Shown: piece after piece, positions 9,658 through 18,898 of the stretch | How positions within the stretch are numbered: position 1 is the stretch's first letter | Layout: each line of letters opens with the position of its first letter | Assembly (NCBI GenBank): GCA_022826745.1 | Contig: JAJDUI010000004.1 | Coordinates: forward strand, 25,799-89,798 | Source of the DNA: Thermoanaerobaculia bacterium | Lineage (GTDB): Bacteria; Acidobacteriota; Thermoanaerobaculia; Multivoradales; Multivoraceae | Direction of reading: 5' to 3' | Length of the DNA: 64,000 nucleotides | Notes under the pieces: model-generated | Databases searched by the model: none | What the model was told of the DNA's origin: nothing | What the model saw: the letters and a program-made list of their open reading frames with translations, nothing else | Made by a program: the position numbers and the translations under genes

Positions 9658-10905
9658 ATGAGTGGACCCAATGTGGCGACCCTGGCCTGGCGCAACCTGT
9701 GGCGGAACCGTCGGCGGACCCTGTTGACGCTGGGCTCGATCGTCTTCGGCGTGTTCCTGGCGGTCGTATTCACGGCGATGCAGGATCGCAACTGGAAGGA
9801 CATGATCGATCTGGCCGCGCGCCTCGGCGGCGGCCACGTGAGCCTCCAGCATCCCGAGTACCTCGACACGCCGACCCTGACCCGTACCGTCGTCCGCGGC
9901 GAGGAGATCGAAGCGGCGCTCGACGGCGAGGGCCGCCGGATCGCGCGTGCCGTCGACCGTATCGTCGGGCCGACGATGCTGGCCACGGCGGGCGAGAACT
10001 TCAGTGCCGCCTTCATTGCCTTCGACCCGGAGGCCGAGGACGAGACGACGCTCTCCATCCTGGAGGCGCTGGATGAAGGCTCGGCCCTTGAACCCGGGGA
10101 CCGCGACGGCGTGATTCTCGGCCACCGGCTGGCCAGTAACCTGGGGATGGAGCTGGGCGACAAGGTCGTCTACACCCTGACCGACAGGAACGGCGAGATC
10201 GTGAGCGGCCTCGCGAGGTTGCGGGGGACGCTCAGGACGAACGCGCCCACGGTCGACGGCGGCTTCTGCCTGCTGCCGATCGGCACGGTGCGCGACCTGC
10301 TCGGCTACGGCGAGGACGAGGCGACGATGGTCGCCGTGTTCCTCGAGGACCAGCGGAGGAGCGGCGGAGTCGCCGGCCGGCTCGACCGGGCACTCGGCGA
10401 GAGGGTTGCGGCTCTGCCCTGGAACACGAGTCAACCGCAACTGGCGGCGTTCATCGCGCTCAAGGTCGGCGGGGCGGTGGTCATGGAGATCCTGATCGCG
10501 GTGCTGGTCGCGGCGGGGATCTTCAACACGATGTTCGTCAGCGTGATGGAGCGGCTGCGGGAGTTCGGCATCATGCTGGCGATCGGCTGGAGCCCGCGAC
10601 GGCTGTTCCGGCTGATCATGATGGAGAGCGCCTGGCTGGCGATCCTGGGTCTGACCGGCGCCTTCCTGATCACTCTGGGGCCGTACGTTTACCTGTCATC
10701 TACCGGCCTCGACCTGACGGCGGTCTATGGCGGCACGGTGGAGGTCGCGGGCGTCGGCCTGGATCCGGTGCTCAAGGTCGGCATCTTCCCGCGCAACGCC
10801 GTGCTGATCGGGCTGTTCGCGGTGGTGGCGACCCTCGCCTCGGGGATCTACCCGGCCTGGCGCGCGGGTCGGGTGCAGCCGGTCGACACGATCAAGGTGG
10901 TGTGA
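9658..10905 (+). CDS. ABC transporter permease, FtsX/LolC/MacB type (second of two)
   Basis: About 415 residues, the same architecture as the preceding gene and the same opening motif (LAWRNLWRNRRRTLLT), periplasmic domain, then three TM helices with REFGIMLAIGWSPRRLFRLI. The ATG at 9658 has GGGAGGAAGGA just upstream, which fixes the start over an earlier in-frame codon inside the previous gene. One base separates its stop from the ATPase start, so the genes are surely co-transcribed. Sequence differences from the first permease imply a heterodimer rather than a recent duplication. Confidence 0.88.
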   Translation: MSGPNVATLAWRNLWRNRRRTLLTLGSIVFGVFLAVVFTAMQDRNWKDMIDLAARLGGGHVSLQHPEYLDTPTLTRTVVRGEEIEAALDGEGRRIARAVDRIVGPTMLATAGENFSAAFIAFDPEAEDETTLSILEALDEGSALEPGDRDGVILGHRLASNLGMELGDKVVYTLTDRNGEIVSGLARLRGTLRTNAPTVDGGFCLLPIGTVRDLLGYGEDEATMVAVFLEDQRRSGGVAGRLDRALGERVAALPWNTSQPQLAAFIALKVGGAVVMEILIAVLVAAGIFNTMFVSVMERLREFGIMLAIGWSPRRLFRLIMMESAWLAILGLTGAFLITLGPYVYLSSTGLDLTAVYGGTVEVAGVGLDPVLKVGIFPRNAVLIGLFAVVATLASGIYPAWRAGRVQPVDTIKVV

Positions 10906-10906
10906 A

Positions 10907-11599
10907 ATGGGCGAGGGTCCGGTCATTTCGCTCCGTGACGTGAGCAAGGTCTACCGCCAGGGCAGCGTCGACATCCACGCGCTGCGCGATCTCTCGATGG
11001 ATGTCGAGGCGAGTGAGTTCACCGTGATCTGCGGTCCCTCGGGCTCCGGCAAGACGACCATGCTGAACCTGATCGGGGCGCTCGACGCCGCGACCTCGGG
11101 TTCGATCGTGCTCGAAGGACGCGAACTGGGCGGCCTGAACAAGAAGGAGCTCTCCGAACTGCGCCGCGACCGGATCGGCTTCGTGTTCCAGGCCTACAAC
11201 CTGATGCCCGTCCTGACCGCGTATGAGAACGCCGAGATGGTGCTCTGGGTCCAGGGCGTCGACGGAAAGACCCGGCGCGAGCGGGTGATGGGCCTGCTCG
11301 AGCAGGTCGGGCTCAAGGGCATGGAGGACCGGCGGCCTTCGGAGCTCTCCGGCGGGCAGCAGCAGCGGGTGGCGATCGCCCGCGCGATCGCCAGCAACCC
11401 GGCCGTCGTGCTCGCGGACGAGCCGACCGCGAACGTCGACTCGGAGACCGCGGAGACTCTCCTCGGCCTGATGGAAGAGCTGAACCGGGAGCAGGGCGTG
11501 ACCTTCCTGTTCTCGACGCACGATCCGCAGGTGATGGAACGGGCCCGCCGGGTGGTGCGCCTCGTCGATGGGAACGTCGCGAGCGACGAGCGCCGCTGA
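10907..11599 (+). CDS. LolD/MacB-type ABC transporter ATPase
   Basis: A 230-residue ATPase of the size usual for LolD: Walker A GPSGSGKTT (~residue 44), Q-loop FVFQAYNLMPVLTAYEN with the extra segment typical of MacB/LolD proteins, signature LSGGQQQRVAIARAI, Walker B VVLADEPTANVD, and H-loop STHD. All catalytic residues are present. It powers the two adjacent permeases. Its 3' end overlaps the start of the downstream barrel gene by about 30 bases. Confidence 0.92.
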   Translation: MGEGPVISLRDVSKVYRQGSVDIHALRDLSMDVEASEFTVICGPSGSGKTTMLNLIGALDAATSGSIVLEGRELGGLNKKELSELRRDRIGFVFQAYNLMPVLTAYENAEMVLWVQGVDGKTRRERVMGLLEQVGLKGMEDRRPSELSGGQQQRVAIARAIASNPAVVLADEPTANVDSETAETLLGLMEELNREQGVTFLFSTHDPQVMERARRVVRLVDGNVASDERR

Positions 11600-12863
11600 C
11601 CCTTGGCGGGGCGTCGCGGGCCTCTGCACGCTGCTTCTGCTGGCGGCGCCGGCCGGGGTTGCGGCGCAGACGGAGTTCGGCGGCGACGTTCGCGTCTTCG
11701 CGTTCCGGATCCTGGAGGAGACGGACCTGGCCGGCGACGGGGAGCCGGCCGAAGAGGACGGCCCGGCGGCCGGGGCCGGCGGCGTCGAACTCGGGATCCT
11801 GCGGCTCAAGCTCGACTCGCGCTGGAGGTCGGGCGACCGGGACCGCTTCCGCTTCGAGATGCACGGTACGGCCCATGCCGTGTCGCCACCCGGCAGCGGC
11901 GCGGTGACGTCGGTCGCCACCGGAGACACGCGTCGCTTCTTCGACCTGACGAAGGACTCGTTCGGCGGCGGCGACGTCGCGGGGACGACGGAAATCGACC
12001 GCTTCAACCTGCGCTGGGACCGCCCCCGCTTCCGCATGGTCGCGGGCCGCCAGGCGATCACCTGGGGCGTCAACTACTTCTGGCCGGTGCTCGACCTGTT
12101 CGCTCCCTTCGCGCCTCAGCGGATCGACCGGGACTACAAGCCGGGCGTCGACGCGCTTCGCTTCACCGTTCCGGTGGACGACTTCTCGGAGATCGAGGTC
12201 ATCGCTGCCGGCCAGGGCGCCCGCACGCCCGACGACCTGAGCCTCGCCTCGATGGGTCGTTTTCACGCGGAACTCGGCGAGGGCGCATCGACGGTCGACT
12301 TCGGCTACATGGTCGGCGGCTTCCACCGGGACCTCGTTCTCGGCGGCTTCTTCTCCGCCGATGTCCGCGGCACCGGCCTGCGCGGCGAGGTCTCGTGGAC
12401 GAGTCCGGGCTGCGATCCGGACAGCGCCCACCCGGTCTTCGGCTGCGGCGATTTCTGGCGCCTGACGGTGGGTGTCGACCGCCTGCTGACGCCCAGGCTG
12501 ACCCTGATCGGCGAGGCGAGCTGGAACGGCTTCGGCGTCGGCGACCCCGCGGACTACACGCGGCTGGCGGAGGCCGACCGCGTGCGGCGCGGCGAAGTCG
12601 TTTCGCTCGGCCGGCGATACGCGGGCCTGTCGCTGGCCTGGCAGGCGCATCCGCTGCTGACCGTGACGGGTGCCGTGCTGGCGAACCGGGACGACGGTTC
12701 GGCCCTGTTCCAGCCGGGCATCGCCTGGTCGGTGTCCGACAGCGTGACCTGGACCGCGGGCCTCATCGCCTCGACCGGCCGGGGCGTCCGGGACGGCGTC
12801 CTCGGCAGCGAGTACGGCGCCGTGCCGGTCGTGGCGTGGTCGTCTCTGACGGCCTACTTCTAG
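11568..12863 (+). CDS. Outer-membrane beta-barrel protein of the export cassette
   Basis: About 430 residues with a signal peptide (hydrophobic GLCTLLLLAAPAGVAAQ, cleavage after AAQ near residue 34) and a pattern of short alternating strands rich in Gly and aromatic residues, ending ...SSLTAYF, a C-terminal Phe as in barrels inserted by BamA. Motifs such as RMVAGRQAITWGVNYFWPVLDLF resemble outer-membrane proteins found beside LolA-like/FtsX cassettes. The reading frame begins inside the ATPase gene, implying translational coupling. No signature of a specific porin family is visible. Confidence 0.7.
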   Translation: MGTSRATSAADPWRGVAGLCTLLLLAAPAGVAAQTEFGGDVRVFAFRILEETDLAGDGEPAEEDGPAAGAGGVELGILRLKLDSRWRSGDRDRFRFEMHGTAHAVSPPGSGAVTSVATGDTRRFFDLTKDSFGGGDVAGTTEIDRFNLRWDRPRFRMVAGRQAITWGVNYFWPVLDLFAPFAPQRIDRDYKPGVDALRFTVPVDDFSEIEVIAAGQGARTPDDLSLASMGRFHAELGEGASTVDFGYMVGGFHRDLVLGGFFSADVRGTGLRGEVSWTSPGCDPDSAHPVFGCGDFWRLTVGVDRLLTPRLTLIGEASWNGFGVGDPADYTRLAEADRVRRGEVVSLGRRYAGLSLAWQAHPLLTVTGAVLANRDDGSALFQPGIAWSVSDSVTWTAGLIASTGRGVRDGVLGSEYGAVPVVAWSSLTAYF

Positions 12864-12882
12864 TCCCGGACAATCGCGCATC

Positions 12883-12898
12883 TTTACCGCTTGTTCAC
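12883..12898 (+). promoter_or_regulatory. Putative PhoB box upstream of pstS
   Basis: TTTAC at 12883-12887 and TTCAC at 12894-12898 are spaced exactly 11 bp, the periodicity of PhoB half-sites. It lies about 60 bases before the pstS ATG. Confidence 0.6.
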
Positions 12899-12959
12899 GA
12901 ACCGTCGGCTACGCTCCGCAGGCGTGGAGAACCTCGAATTGCACGGAATCTCAAGCCAT

Positions 12960-13847
12960 ATGAAGACTGCAAGACGCATCCGCACCTGGAGCACTCTGGC
13001 TCTCGCGGCCGCCCTGGTTGCCGCCTGCGGCGGGGGCAGCTCGCGGAGCGTGATCCAGAACAAGGGCTCCGACACCCTGGTCAACGTGGCCCAGGCCTGG
13101 GCCGAGAACTACGCCGCGGTGGCGCCGGAGACGGCGGTCGCGGTGACCGGCGGCGGATCGGGCACCGGCATCTCCGCGATGATCAACGGCACGGTCGACA
13201 TCGCGAACTCGAGCCGCAAGATGAAGGACTCGGAGATCGAGCTGGCGCGCGGCAACGGCAACGAGCCGATCGAGTTCGTCGTCGGCTTCGACGCCCTGGC
13301 GGTCTTCGTCCATCCCGACAACCCGCTCGACGAGGTCTCGCTGGAGCAGTTGGCCTCGCTCTACGGCGAGGGCGGCGAAGTCGACACATGGAGCCAGTGG
13401 GGAGTCGAGGTTCCGGGTTGCGGCAGCGACGAGATCGTTCGGGTCAGCCGCCAGAACAACTCGGGCACCTACGTCTACTTCCGCGAAGCGGTGCTCGGCG
13501 ACCAGCGCGACTTCCGGCTCGGCTCGCGCGACATGCACGGGTCCAAGGACGTGGTCGACCTGGTGGAGAACACGCCCTGCGCGATCGGCTACAGCGGCCT
13601 CGCGTACGCGACGGACCACGTGAAGATGCCCTGCGTCAAGAAGGGCGAGGACGGCGAGTGCGTGTCTCCCTCGGTCGATACGGCGATCGACGGGTCCTAT
13701 CCCATCGCGCGTCCGCTGTTCATGTACACCGCGGGCGAGCCCCAGGGCGCCATCCGCGAGTACATCGACTGGGTGCTGAGCGACGAAGGCCAGTGCATCA
13801 TCTACGAGAAGGGCTACGCGGCGCGAACGGACGTGGACTGCTCCTGA
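12960..13847 (+). CDS. pstS: Phosphate-binding lipoprotein PstS
   Basis: The high-affinity phosphate receptor of the Pst transporter. The signal peptide ends in a lipobox (ALVAAC, Cys ~23), so it is lipid-anchored. Ligand motifs: NKGSDTLVNVAQAW near the N-terminus, TGGGSGTGISAMINGTVDIANSSR, and the family block VSRQNNSGTYVYFREAVLG. About 295 residues, normal for PstS. Downstream are pstC, pstA and two pstB genes in one direction, and a Pho box lies upstream, consistent with phosphate-starvation induction. Confidence 0.93.
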   Translation: MKTARRIRTWSTLALAAALVAACGGGSSRSVIQNKGSDTLVNVAQAWAENYAAVAPETAVAVTGGGSGTGISAMINGTVDIANSSRKMKDSEIELARGNGNEPIEFVVGFDALAVFVHPDNPLDEVSLEQLASLYGEGGEVDTWSQWGVEVPGCGSDEIVRVSRQNNSGTYVYFREAVLGDQRDFRLGSRDMHGSKDVVDLVENTPCAIGYSGLAYATDHVKMPCVKKGEDGECVSPSVDTAIDGSYPIARPLFMYTAGEPQGAIREYIDWVLSDEGQCIIYEKGYAARTDVDCS

Positions 13848-13901
13848 ACGGGAGCAGACTCCCGGGAATGACGCGGCGTTTCTGGTTCCCCGGCGGCCGC
13901 C

Positions 13902-14855
13902 TTGACTGACGTAGCGCACGCCGCCGACCGGCGGGACCTCGCCTGGTGGGTCGACCGCGCGGTCCAGGTCCTGGTGCTCGCCGGGGGGCTGTCGGCGATC
14001 GTCTTCATCGCGGGCATCTTCGTCTTCATCACCCGCGAAGGCGCCGGCTTCGTCTTCGACCGCTTCGATTTCCGGGAGTTCTTCTTCTCGCCGCGCTGGA
14101 CGCCCACGTCGAGCCACAACCCGACGTACGGCGCCCTCGCCCTGATCGCGGGCACGGCCTCCGTGACGGGACTCGCCATGGTCGTGTCCGTGCCGTTTTC
14201 GCTCGGCGCCGCGATCTACATCGGCGAGTTCGCCACCGGCCGCGTACGCGAGACGCTGAAGGTGCTGGTGGAACTCCTGGCGGCGATCCCGTCCGTGGTC
14301 TGGGGGTTCATCGGTCTCTCCATCATGAATCCGCTGATCATCCAGATCTTCGACGTTCCGATCGGACTGAACGTGCTGAACTCGGGGATCATCCTGGGGC
14401 TGATGGCGGCGCCGATCATGACGACGATCGCCGAGGACGCGCTGAAGGCGGTCCCCGACACCTACCGCGAGGCCGCCGAGGCGATGGGGGCGACCCGCTG
14501 GCAGGTGACCTTCAAGGTGGTGCTTCCGGCGGCCCGCAACGGCCTCGTCGCGGCTACGCTGCTGGGCGTCGGCCGCGGTTTCGGCGAGACGATGGCGGTG
14601 CTGATGGCGAGCGGCCACTCGATCAACCTGCCGACGAGCCCCTTCGACTCGGTGCGGGCGCTGACGGCGACGATCGCCGCCGAACTCGGTGAGACGGCGG
14701 CCGGCTCCGACCACTACCAGGCGCTCTTCACGCTCGGCATCTTCCTGTTTCTGGTCACCTTCGCGATCAACTTCGCGGCCGACGTGTTCGTGCGGGGCGG
14801 CCAGCGCAAGCACCGCCGCCGCGGCCGCCGGCCGGCCGCTTCCGCGAACCCGTAG
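13902..14855 (+). CDS. pstC: Phosphate ABC transporter permease PstC
   Basis: A 317-residue inner-membrane permease with six predicted TM helices. The ATPase-coupling EAA loop is YREAAEAMGATRWQVTFKVVLPAA; GVGRGFGETMAVLMASG is a typical PstC helix. It starts with TTG at 13902, 54 bases after pstS. The C-terminus is a basic tail (KHRRRGRR). It pairs with PstA to form the phosphate channel. Confidence 0.92.
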   Translation: MTDVAHAADRRDLAWWVDRAVQVLVLAGGLSAIVFIAGIFVFITREGAGFVFDRFDFREFFFSPRWTPTSSHNPTYGALALIAGTASVTGLAMVVSVPFSLGAAIYIGEFATGRVRETLKVLVELLAAIPSVVWGFIGLSIMNPLIIQIFDVPIGLNVLNSGIILGLMAAPIMTTIAEDALKAVPDTYREAAEAMGATRWQVTFKVVLPAARNGLVAATLLGVGRGFGETMAVLMASGHSINLPTSPFDSVRALTATIAAELGETAAGSDHYQALFTLGIFLFLVTFAINFAADVFVRGGQRKHRRRGRRPAASANP

Positions 14856-14864
14856 CGAGGCGCC

Positions 14865-15730
<866 letters not shown>

Positions 15731-15734
<4 letters not shown>

Positions 15735-16516
15735 CGTCGCCTGCCCCGGAGATAGCGGCCGGCGACTACGCGGTCGAAGTCGAGGATCTGGCGATTCGCT
15801 ACCACGGCAAGCCGGCGCTTTCGGGCGTCACGTTCCAGGTACAGAGAAACGAGATCTTCGGCATCATCGGACCCGCGAACAGTGGCAAGACGTCGTTCCT
15901 GCGAGCAATCAACCGGATGGACCTGATGACTGCGGGCATGGAGGTTTCCGGCAGCGTCCGCGTCGAGGGCCGGGACGTGCGCAGTTGGCGCAACCCCTAC
16001 GCCTTGCGGCAGCGGATCGGCGTCGTCTTTCCACTGCCCGTCGGCCTGCCGTTGACCATCTACGACAACGTCGCGCTCTCGTCCCGGCTGAGGGGCACGC
16101 GGAGGAAGGCGGACCTGGACGTGATCGTCGAACGCTGCCTCCGCCGCGCGGCGCTCTGGGACGAAGTGAAGGACCGGCTCGATTCCCTGGGCAGCCTGCT
16201 CTCCGGCGGCCAGCAGCAGCGGCTGACGATCGCCCGCGCCCTGTCGCAGGATCCGTCCATCCTGCTGCTCGACGAGTTCTCGATCGCGGTCGATCCGGTG
16301 ACCACGATGCGGATCGAAGAGGTGCTGGCGGAACTGAAGTCCGAGATGACGATCGTGCTGGTGACGAACCTCGTCCAGCAGGCGCGGAGGCTGGCCGCGC
16401 GGACCGCCTTCTTCCTGACCGGCGAGCTGGTCGAGGTCACGGAGACGGAGGCGATGTTCGAGGGCGGCGCCCAGGACCCGCGAACGACCGCCTACGTCGA
16501 AGGGAAGTTCGGATGA
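15731..16516 (+). CDS. pstB: PstB1: phosphate transporter ATPase with degenerate Q-loop and switch His
   Basis: A 261-residue PstB-family ATPase. Walker A is GPANSGKTS (~47-55), signature LSGGQQQRLTIARAL is perfect (~157), and Walker B with catalytic Glu is intact (LLLDEFS). Two otherwise invariant residues are changed: the Q-loop reads GVVFPLPVGLP, with Pro where PstB has Gln (VFQ), and the switch region reads LVTNLVQQA, with Asn where His is expected (VTH). The D-loop is also unusual (SIAVDP rather than SALDP). Alone it should hydrolyse ATP poorly. The second PstB next door has the opposite pattern, so the pair is predicted to be a heterodimer with one active site. Start is GTG overlapping the pstA stop; the stop overlaps pstB2 (ATGA). 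Confidence 0.9.
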
Positions 16517-17319
16517 GCGTCGCTGAGCCTTCGACTCCGAGCGCCGCCGGCGCATCGGCGGCCATCCTGGTCGAGAAGCTGAACCTCTGGTACGGCGACT
16601 TCCAGGCCCTGTTCGACGTCGACCTGCGGGTGCGCGCCGGCGCGATCACGTCCCTGATCGGCCCTTCCGGCTGCGGCAAGACGACGCTGCTGCGGTCGGT
16701 GAACCGGATCAACGAGCGTCTCGGTTACGTGCGCACCACCGGCAGCATCCGGCTCTGGGGCCTCGACGTGCTCGACCCCTCGGTCGAGCTGGCCCAGCTC
16801 CGCAAGCAGGTCGGGATGGTCTTCCAGCGCCCGAATCCGCTGCCGCTCTCCGTACGCGACAACGTCCTCTTCGGCACCCGTGTCCACCTGCCCGGCGGAA
16901 AGCCGCCGACGAGGGCGGAGGCCGGGCGGATCGTCGAGGAGGCGCTGCGGGAGGTGCTGCTCTGGGACGAACTGAAGGACTCGCTCGACCGCCGCGGCAC
17001 GGAGTTGTCTCTCGAACAGCAGCAGAAGCTCTGCATCGCCCGCCTGCTCCCGGTCAAGCCGAGGCTGCTGCTGATGGACGAACCCTGCTCGGCGCTCGAT
17101 CCGGCCGGCACGGAAGCCGTCGAGGAACTGATCTGGAAGCTCCGCGGCGACTACACGATCCTGATCGTGACCCACAACATGGCCCAGGCCCGCCGCGCCA
17201 GCGAGGAGTGCGTCTTCATGCTGCTCGGCGAGATGATCGAGCACAGCGACACGGCGTCGATGTTCCTGAATCCCGCGAACGAGCAGACGGCGGCCTACAT
17301 CGAGGGGCGGTACGGGTAG
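16513..17319 (+). CDS. pstB: PstB2: phosphate transporter ATPase with degenerate signature motif
   Basis: A 268-residue PstB-family ATPase. Walker A GPSGCGKTT (~50), Q-loop VFQRPNPLP, Walker B LLLMDEPCSALDP and switch VTHNM are all canonical. The ABC signature, normally LSGGQQQRLCIAR, reads LSLEQQQKLCIAR (~165), losing both glycines that contact the gamma-phosphate across the dimer. The intact ATP site of this subunit would therefore be completed by the good LSGGQ of PstB1, and the degenerate residues of PstB1 would face this LSLEQ: the layout of asymmetric ABC transporters. Start ATG overlaps the pstB1 stop; about 70 bases of spacer follow before the first toxin-antitoxin locus. Confidence 0.92.
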   Translation: MSVAEPSTPSAAGASAAILVEKLNLWYGDFQALFDVDLRVRAGAITSLIGPSGCGKTTLLRSVNRINERLGYVRTTGSIRLWGLDVLDPSVELAQLRKQVGMVFQRPNPLPLSVRDNVLFGTRVHLPGGKPPTRAEAGRIVEEALREVLLWDELKDSLDRRGTELSLEQQQKLCIARLLPVKPRLLLMDEPCSALDPAGTEAVEELIWKLRGDYTILIVTHNMAQARRASEECVFMLLGEMIEHSDTASMFLNPANEQTAAYIEGRYG

Positions 17320-17388
17320 GGCGGCGTCGCGGTTGACCGTCTGCGAGCGTAGTCATACGATTAGCCAAGAGGCTGGCCAGGAGGCGCC

Positions 17389-17622
17389 ATGTCCATCGTC
17401 AACGTTCATCAAGCCAAGACCCATCTCTCACGGCTACTCGCGCAAATGGAGGGGGGCGAGGACGTCGTGATCGCCCGCGACGGCGAGCCGGTGGCGCGGC
17501 TCGTTCCCTGCAAGCCCGCGGCCCGGCGCCAGCCGGATGTCCTGAAGGGCAAGATCGCGGTTCCCGACAGTTTTTTCGACCCGCTGCCGGAGGACGAGCT
17601 TGCCGCCTGGGAAGGCGGCTGA
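17389..17622 (+). CDS. Phd/YefM-type antitoxin
   Basis: A 77-residue antitoxin with the Phd/YefM N-terminal DNA-binding fold: MSIVNVHQAKTHLSRLLAQ followed by GEDVVIARDGEPVARLV. The C-terminal part (DSFFDPLPEDELAAWEG) is the usual toxin-wrapping acidic tail of PIN-partnered Phd proteins. The toxin frame begins immediately after its TGA. The toxin is frameshifted, so the antitoxin may now be an orphan. Confidence 0.85.
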   Translation: MSIVNVHQAKTHLSRLLAQMEGGEDVVIARDGEPVARLVPCKPAARRQPDVLKGKIAVPDSFFDPLPEDELAAWEGG

Positions 17623-18010
17623 TTGCGGGCCCTGATCGACACCCACGCGCTGCTCTGGTGGGTGGCCGACAGCGCGCGCCTCTCCGGGACGGCCCGTGCC
17701 GTGATCGCTGACGACTCGAACGACATCTTCGTCAGCGCGGCGTCGGCCTGGGAACTGGCCACCAAGTACCGGTTGGGCAAATTGCCGGGTGGCGAGCGCG
17801 TTGCGGCGGACGTTGTCGCCTGCATCGCTTCGCAGGGATTCCTGGAACTTGGGATCAGCGTGGCCGACGCGGAGCGCGCTGGTCGGTTGGCCGGCCCCCC
17901 GCCGGGATCCGTTCGATCGAATGTTGATCGCTCAGACGTTGGCTCACGATCTGCGAATCGTCTCCGTGGACAGGGCGTTCGACGACTATGTCGTGGATCG
18001 AGTGTGGTGA
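17623..18010 (+). pseudogene. PIN-domain toxin (VapC-like), frameshifted in a C-run
   Basis: Starts with TTG directly after the antitoxin stop. The first 90 residues form a normal PIN toxin: first Asp in LRALIDTHALLWW, then AASAWELATKYRLGKL (acidic Glu) and GISVADAERAGRL. At 17895-17900 there are six C residues, and the frame then gives a non-homologous tail. One base over, the expected C-terminus continues perfectly (RDPFDRMLIAQ...DLRIVSVDRAFDDY) to a stop at 18010, with the remaining catalytic Asp residues. One C too many in the run explains the break. It could be a real inactivating or phase-variable slip, or a base-calling error. Confidence 0.8.
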
Positions 18011-18020
18011 ACTCGGTGGA

Positions 18021-18332
18021 CTACACGCCTGCAGCAACCCGGTCCGGTTCGGCGGTACGTGCTTGACGTGCCCGCGCCAGGTCGTAGCTGGCCTGCATCC
18101 GCATCCAGTGAACGGCTGTTCCCCAACCGATGTCCTCGAGCGCCAGCGCTATCCTGGCCGAGACGCCCGCCCGGCCGTTCAGCAGGCGCGACAGAGTTCC
18201 GCGTTCGCAACCCAGACGCGCCGCCGTCTCCGTCACGTTCCATCCGACCTCGTCCATGCTCTCGCGGATGAGTCCCCCCAGATGCGGCGGGTTCATCATC
18301 GAACCGACGCGATCGTTTTCTCGATTGCTCAT
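18021..18332 (-). CDS. higA: HigA-type antitoxin, partner toxin lost
   Basis: A 103-residue XRE/HigA protein: NPPHLGGLIRESMDEVGWNVTETAARLGCERGTLSRLLNGRAGVSA is the helix-turn-helix, closely matching the HigA inside the cas locus at 29032-29346 along nearly its whole length. It has a good ribosome site (GGAGGG). The upstream higB survives only as its last 23 codons, so this antitoxin is probably an orphan that might still act against the intact HigB paralogue. Confidence 0.88.
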   Translation of the reverse strand: MSNRENDRVGSMMNPPHLGGLIRESMDEVGWNVTETAARLGCERGTLSRLLNGRAGVSARIALALEDIGWGTAVHWMRMQASYDLARARQARTAEPDRVAAGV

Positions 18333-18352
18333 GATTCCCTCCTGCGCTAGTG

Positions 18353-18424
18353 CTAGTGGTAGTCGATCAGGTCCACGTCCACGGCTTCGCCGTCCTCAAA
18401 GCGGAACGTGACACGCCAGTTGCC
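18353..18424 (-). pseudogene. higB: higB toxin remnant (last 23 codons)
   Basis: Reads GNWRVTFRFEDGEAVDVD then LIDYH and stop, nearly identical to the C-terminus of the intact HigB at 28741-29013 (GNWRVVFRFEDGEVVDVD...). Everything upstream of this Gly is gone and replaced by an IS21-like terminus, showing how the toxin was destroyed. Confidence 0.85.
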
Positions 18425-18456
18425 AGAAGTGGGACATTTTCGGTTGCCCCAAACAC
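18425..18456 (-). mobile_element. IS21-family terminal scar abutting the higB remnant
   Basis: Read on the minus strand from 18456 this begins GTGTTTGGGGCAACCG and continues AAAATGTCCCA. It parallels the left end of the IS21 copy read inward from 23943 (TGTTGGGGGCAAC..AAATCTCCCA). About 30 bases of a terminus remain, with no internal IS sequence, which suggests insertion followed by deletion. Confidence 0.6.
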
Positions 18457-18511
18457 CGCGACCCTGATGGAGTCCGTGAGGACGGCGATAGGGGTCGAGC
18501 CGCGATGGATG

Positions 18512-18898
18512 TCAGGCCTCGGTAACCTCGGGCGACGTGCCTTTCGCGCTACGAACGAAGCCGCGGTCGAATGTGAGCATGGTCTCGCAGTGCGCGGCAG
18601 CGCCGAGATGCAGCGCGTCGGCGAAGTCCATGCCCATCTCCGTTCGATCGAGCGCCGCCATGAGCAGGCTCGGATCCTCTACGGTGACTCCCGGCAGTCC
18701 CGAGAAGGCCCTTAGGGCTGCCGCGACTTCGTCGCTCGCAAGGCCGTACACGCTACGCAGGACCCAATCGCTCTCGAGCAGGACCGTCGTGCCCACGAAG
18801 ACGTCGCCCTGGTCGACCGCGGCCTTTGCCTTGGCCGCCTGCCGCGGATCGTCGCCGATCAAGTAGCGGACGACGACGTTGGTGTCAATCGCCTTCAT
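18512..18898 (-). CDS. vapC: VapC-type PIN-domain toxin
   Basis: About 128 residues. Catalytic acidic residues are in place: AIDTNVVVRYLIGDD at the N-terminus, the mid Glu in VLLESDWVLRSVYG, and MGMDFADALHLGAA plus LTFDRGFVRS near the C-terminus. VapC proteins are Mg-dependent ribonucleases. The ATG at 18898 is chosen because MKAIDTN is the family start; it overlaps the end of the AbrB-type antitoxin gene by 14 bases. A paralogous vapBC locus at 38.8 kb is gutted by internal deletions. Confidence 0.88.
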   Translation of the reverse strand: MKAIDTNVVVRYLIGDDPRQAAKAKAAVDQGDVFVGTTVLLESDWVLRSVYGLASDEVAAALRAFSGLPGVTVEDPSLLMAALDRTEMGMDFADALHLGAAAHCETMLTFDRGFVRSAKGTSPEVTEA

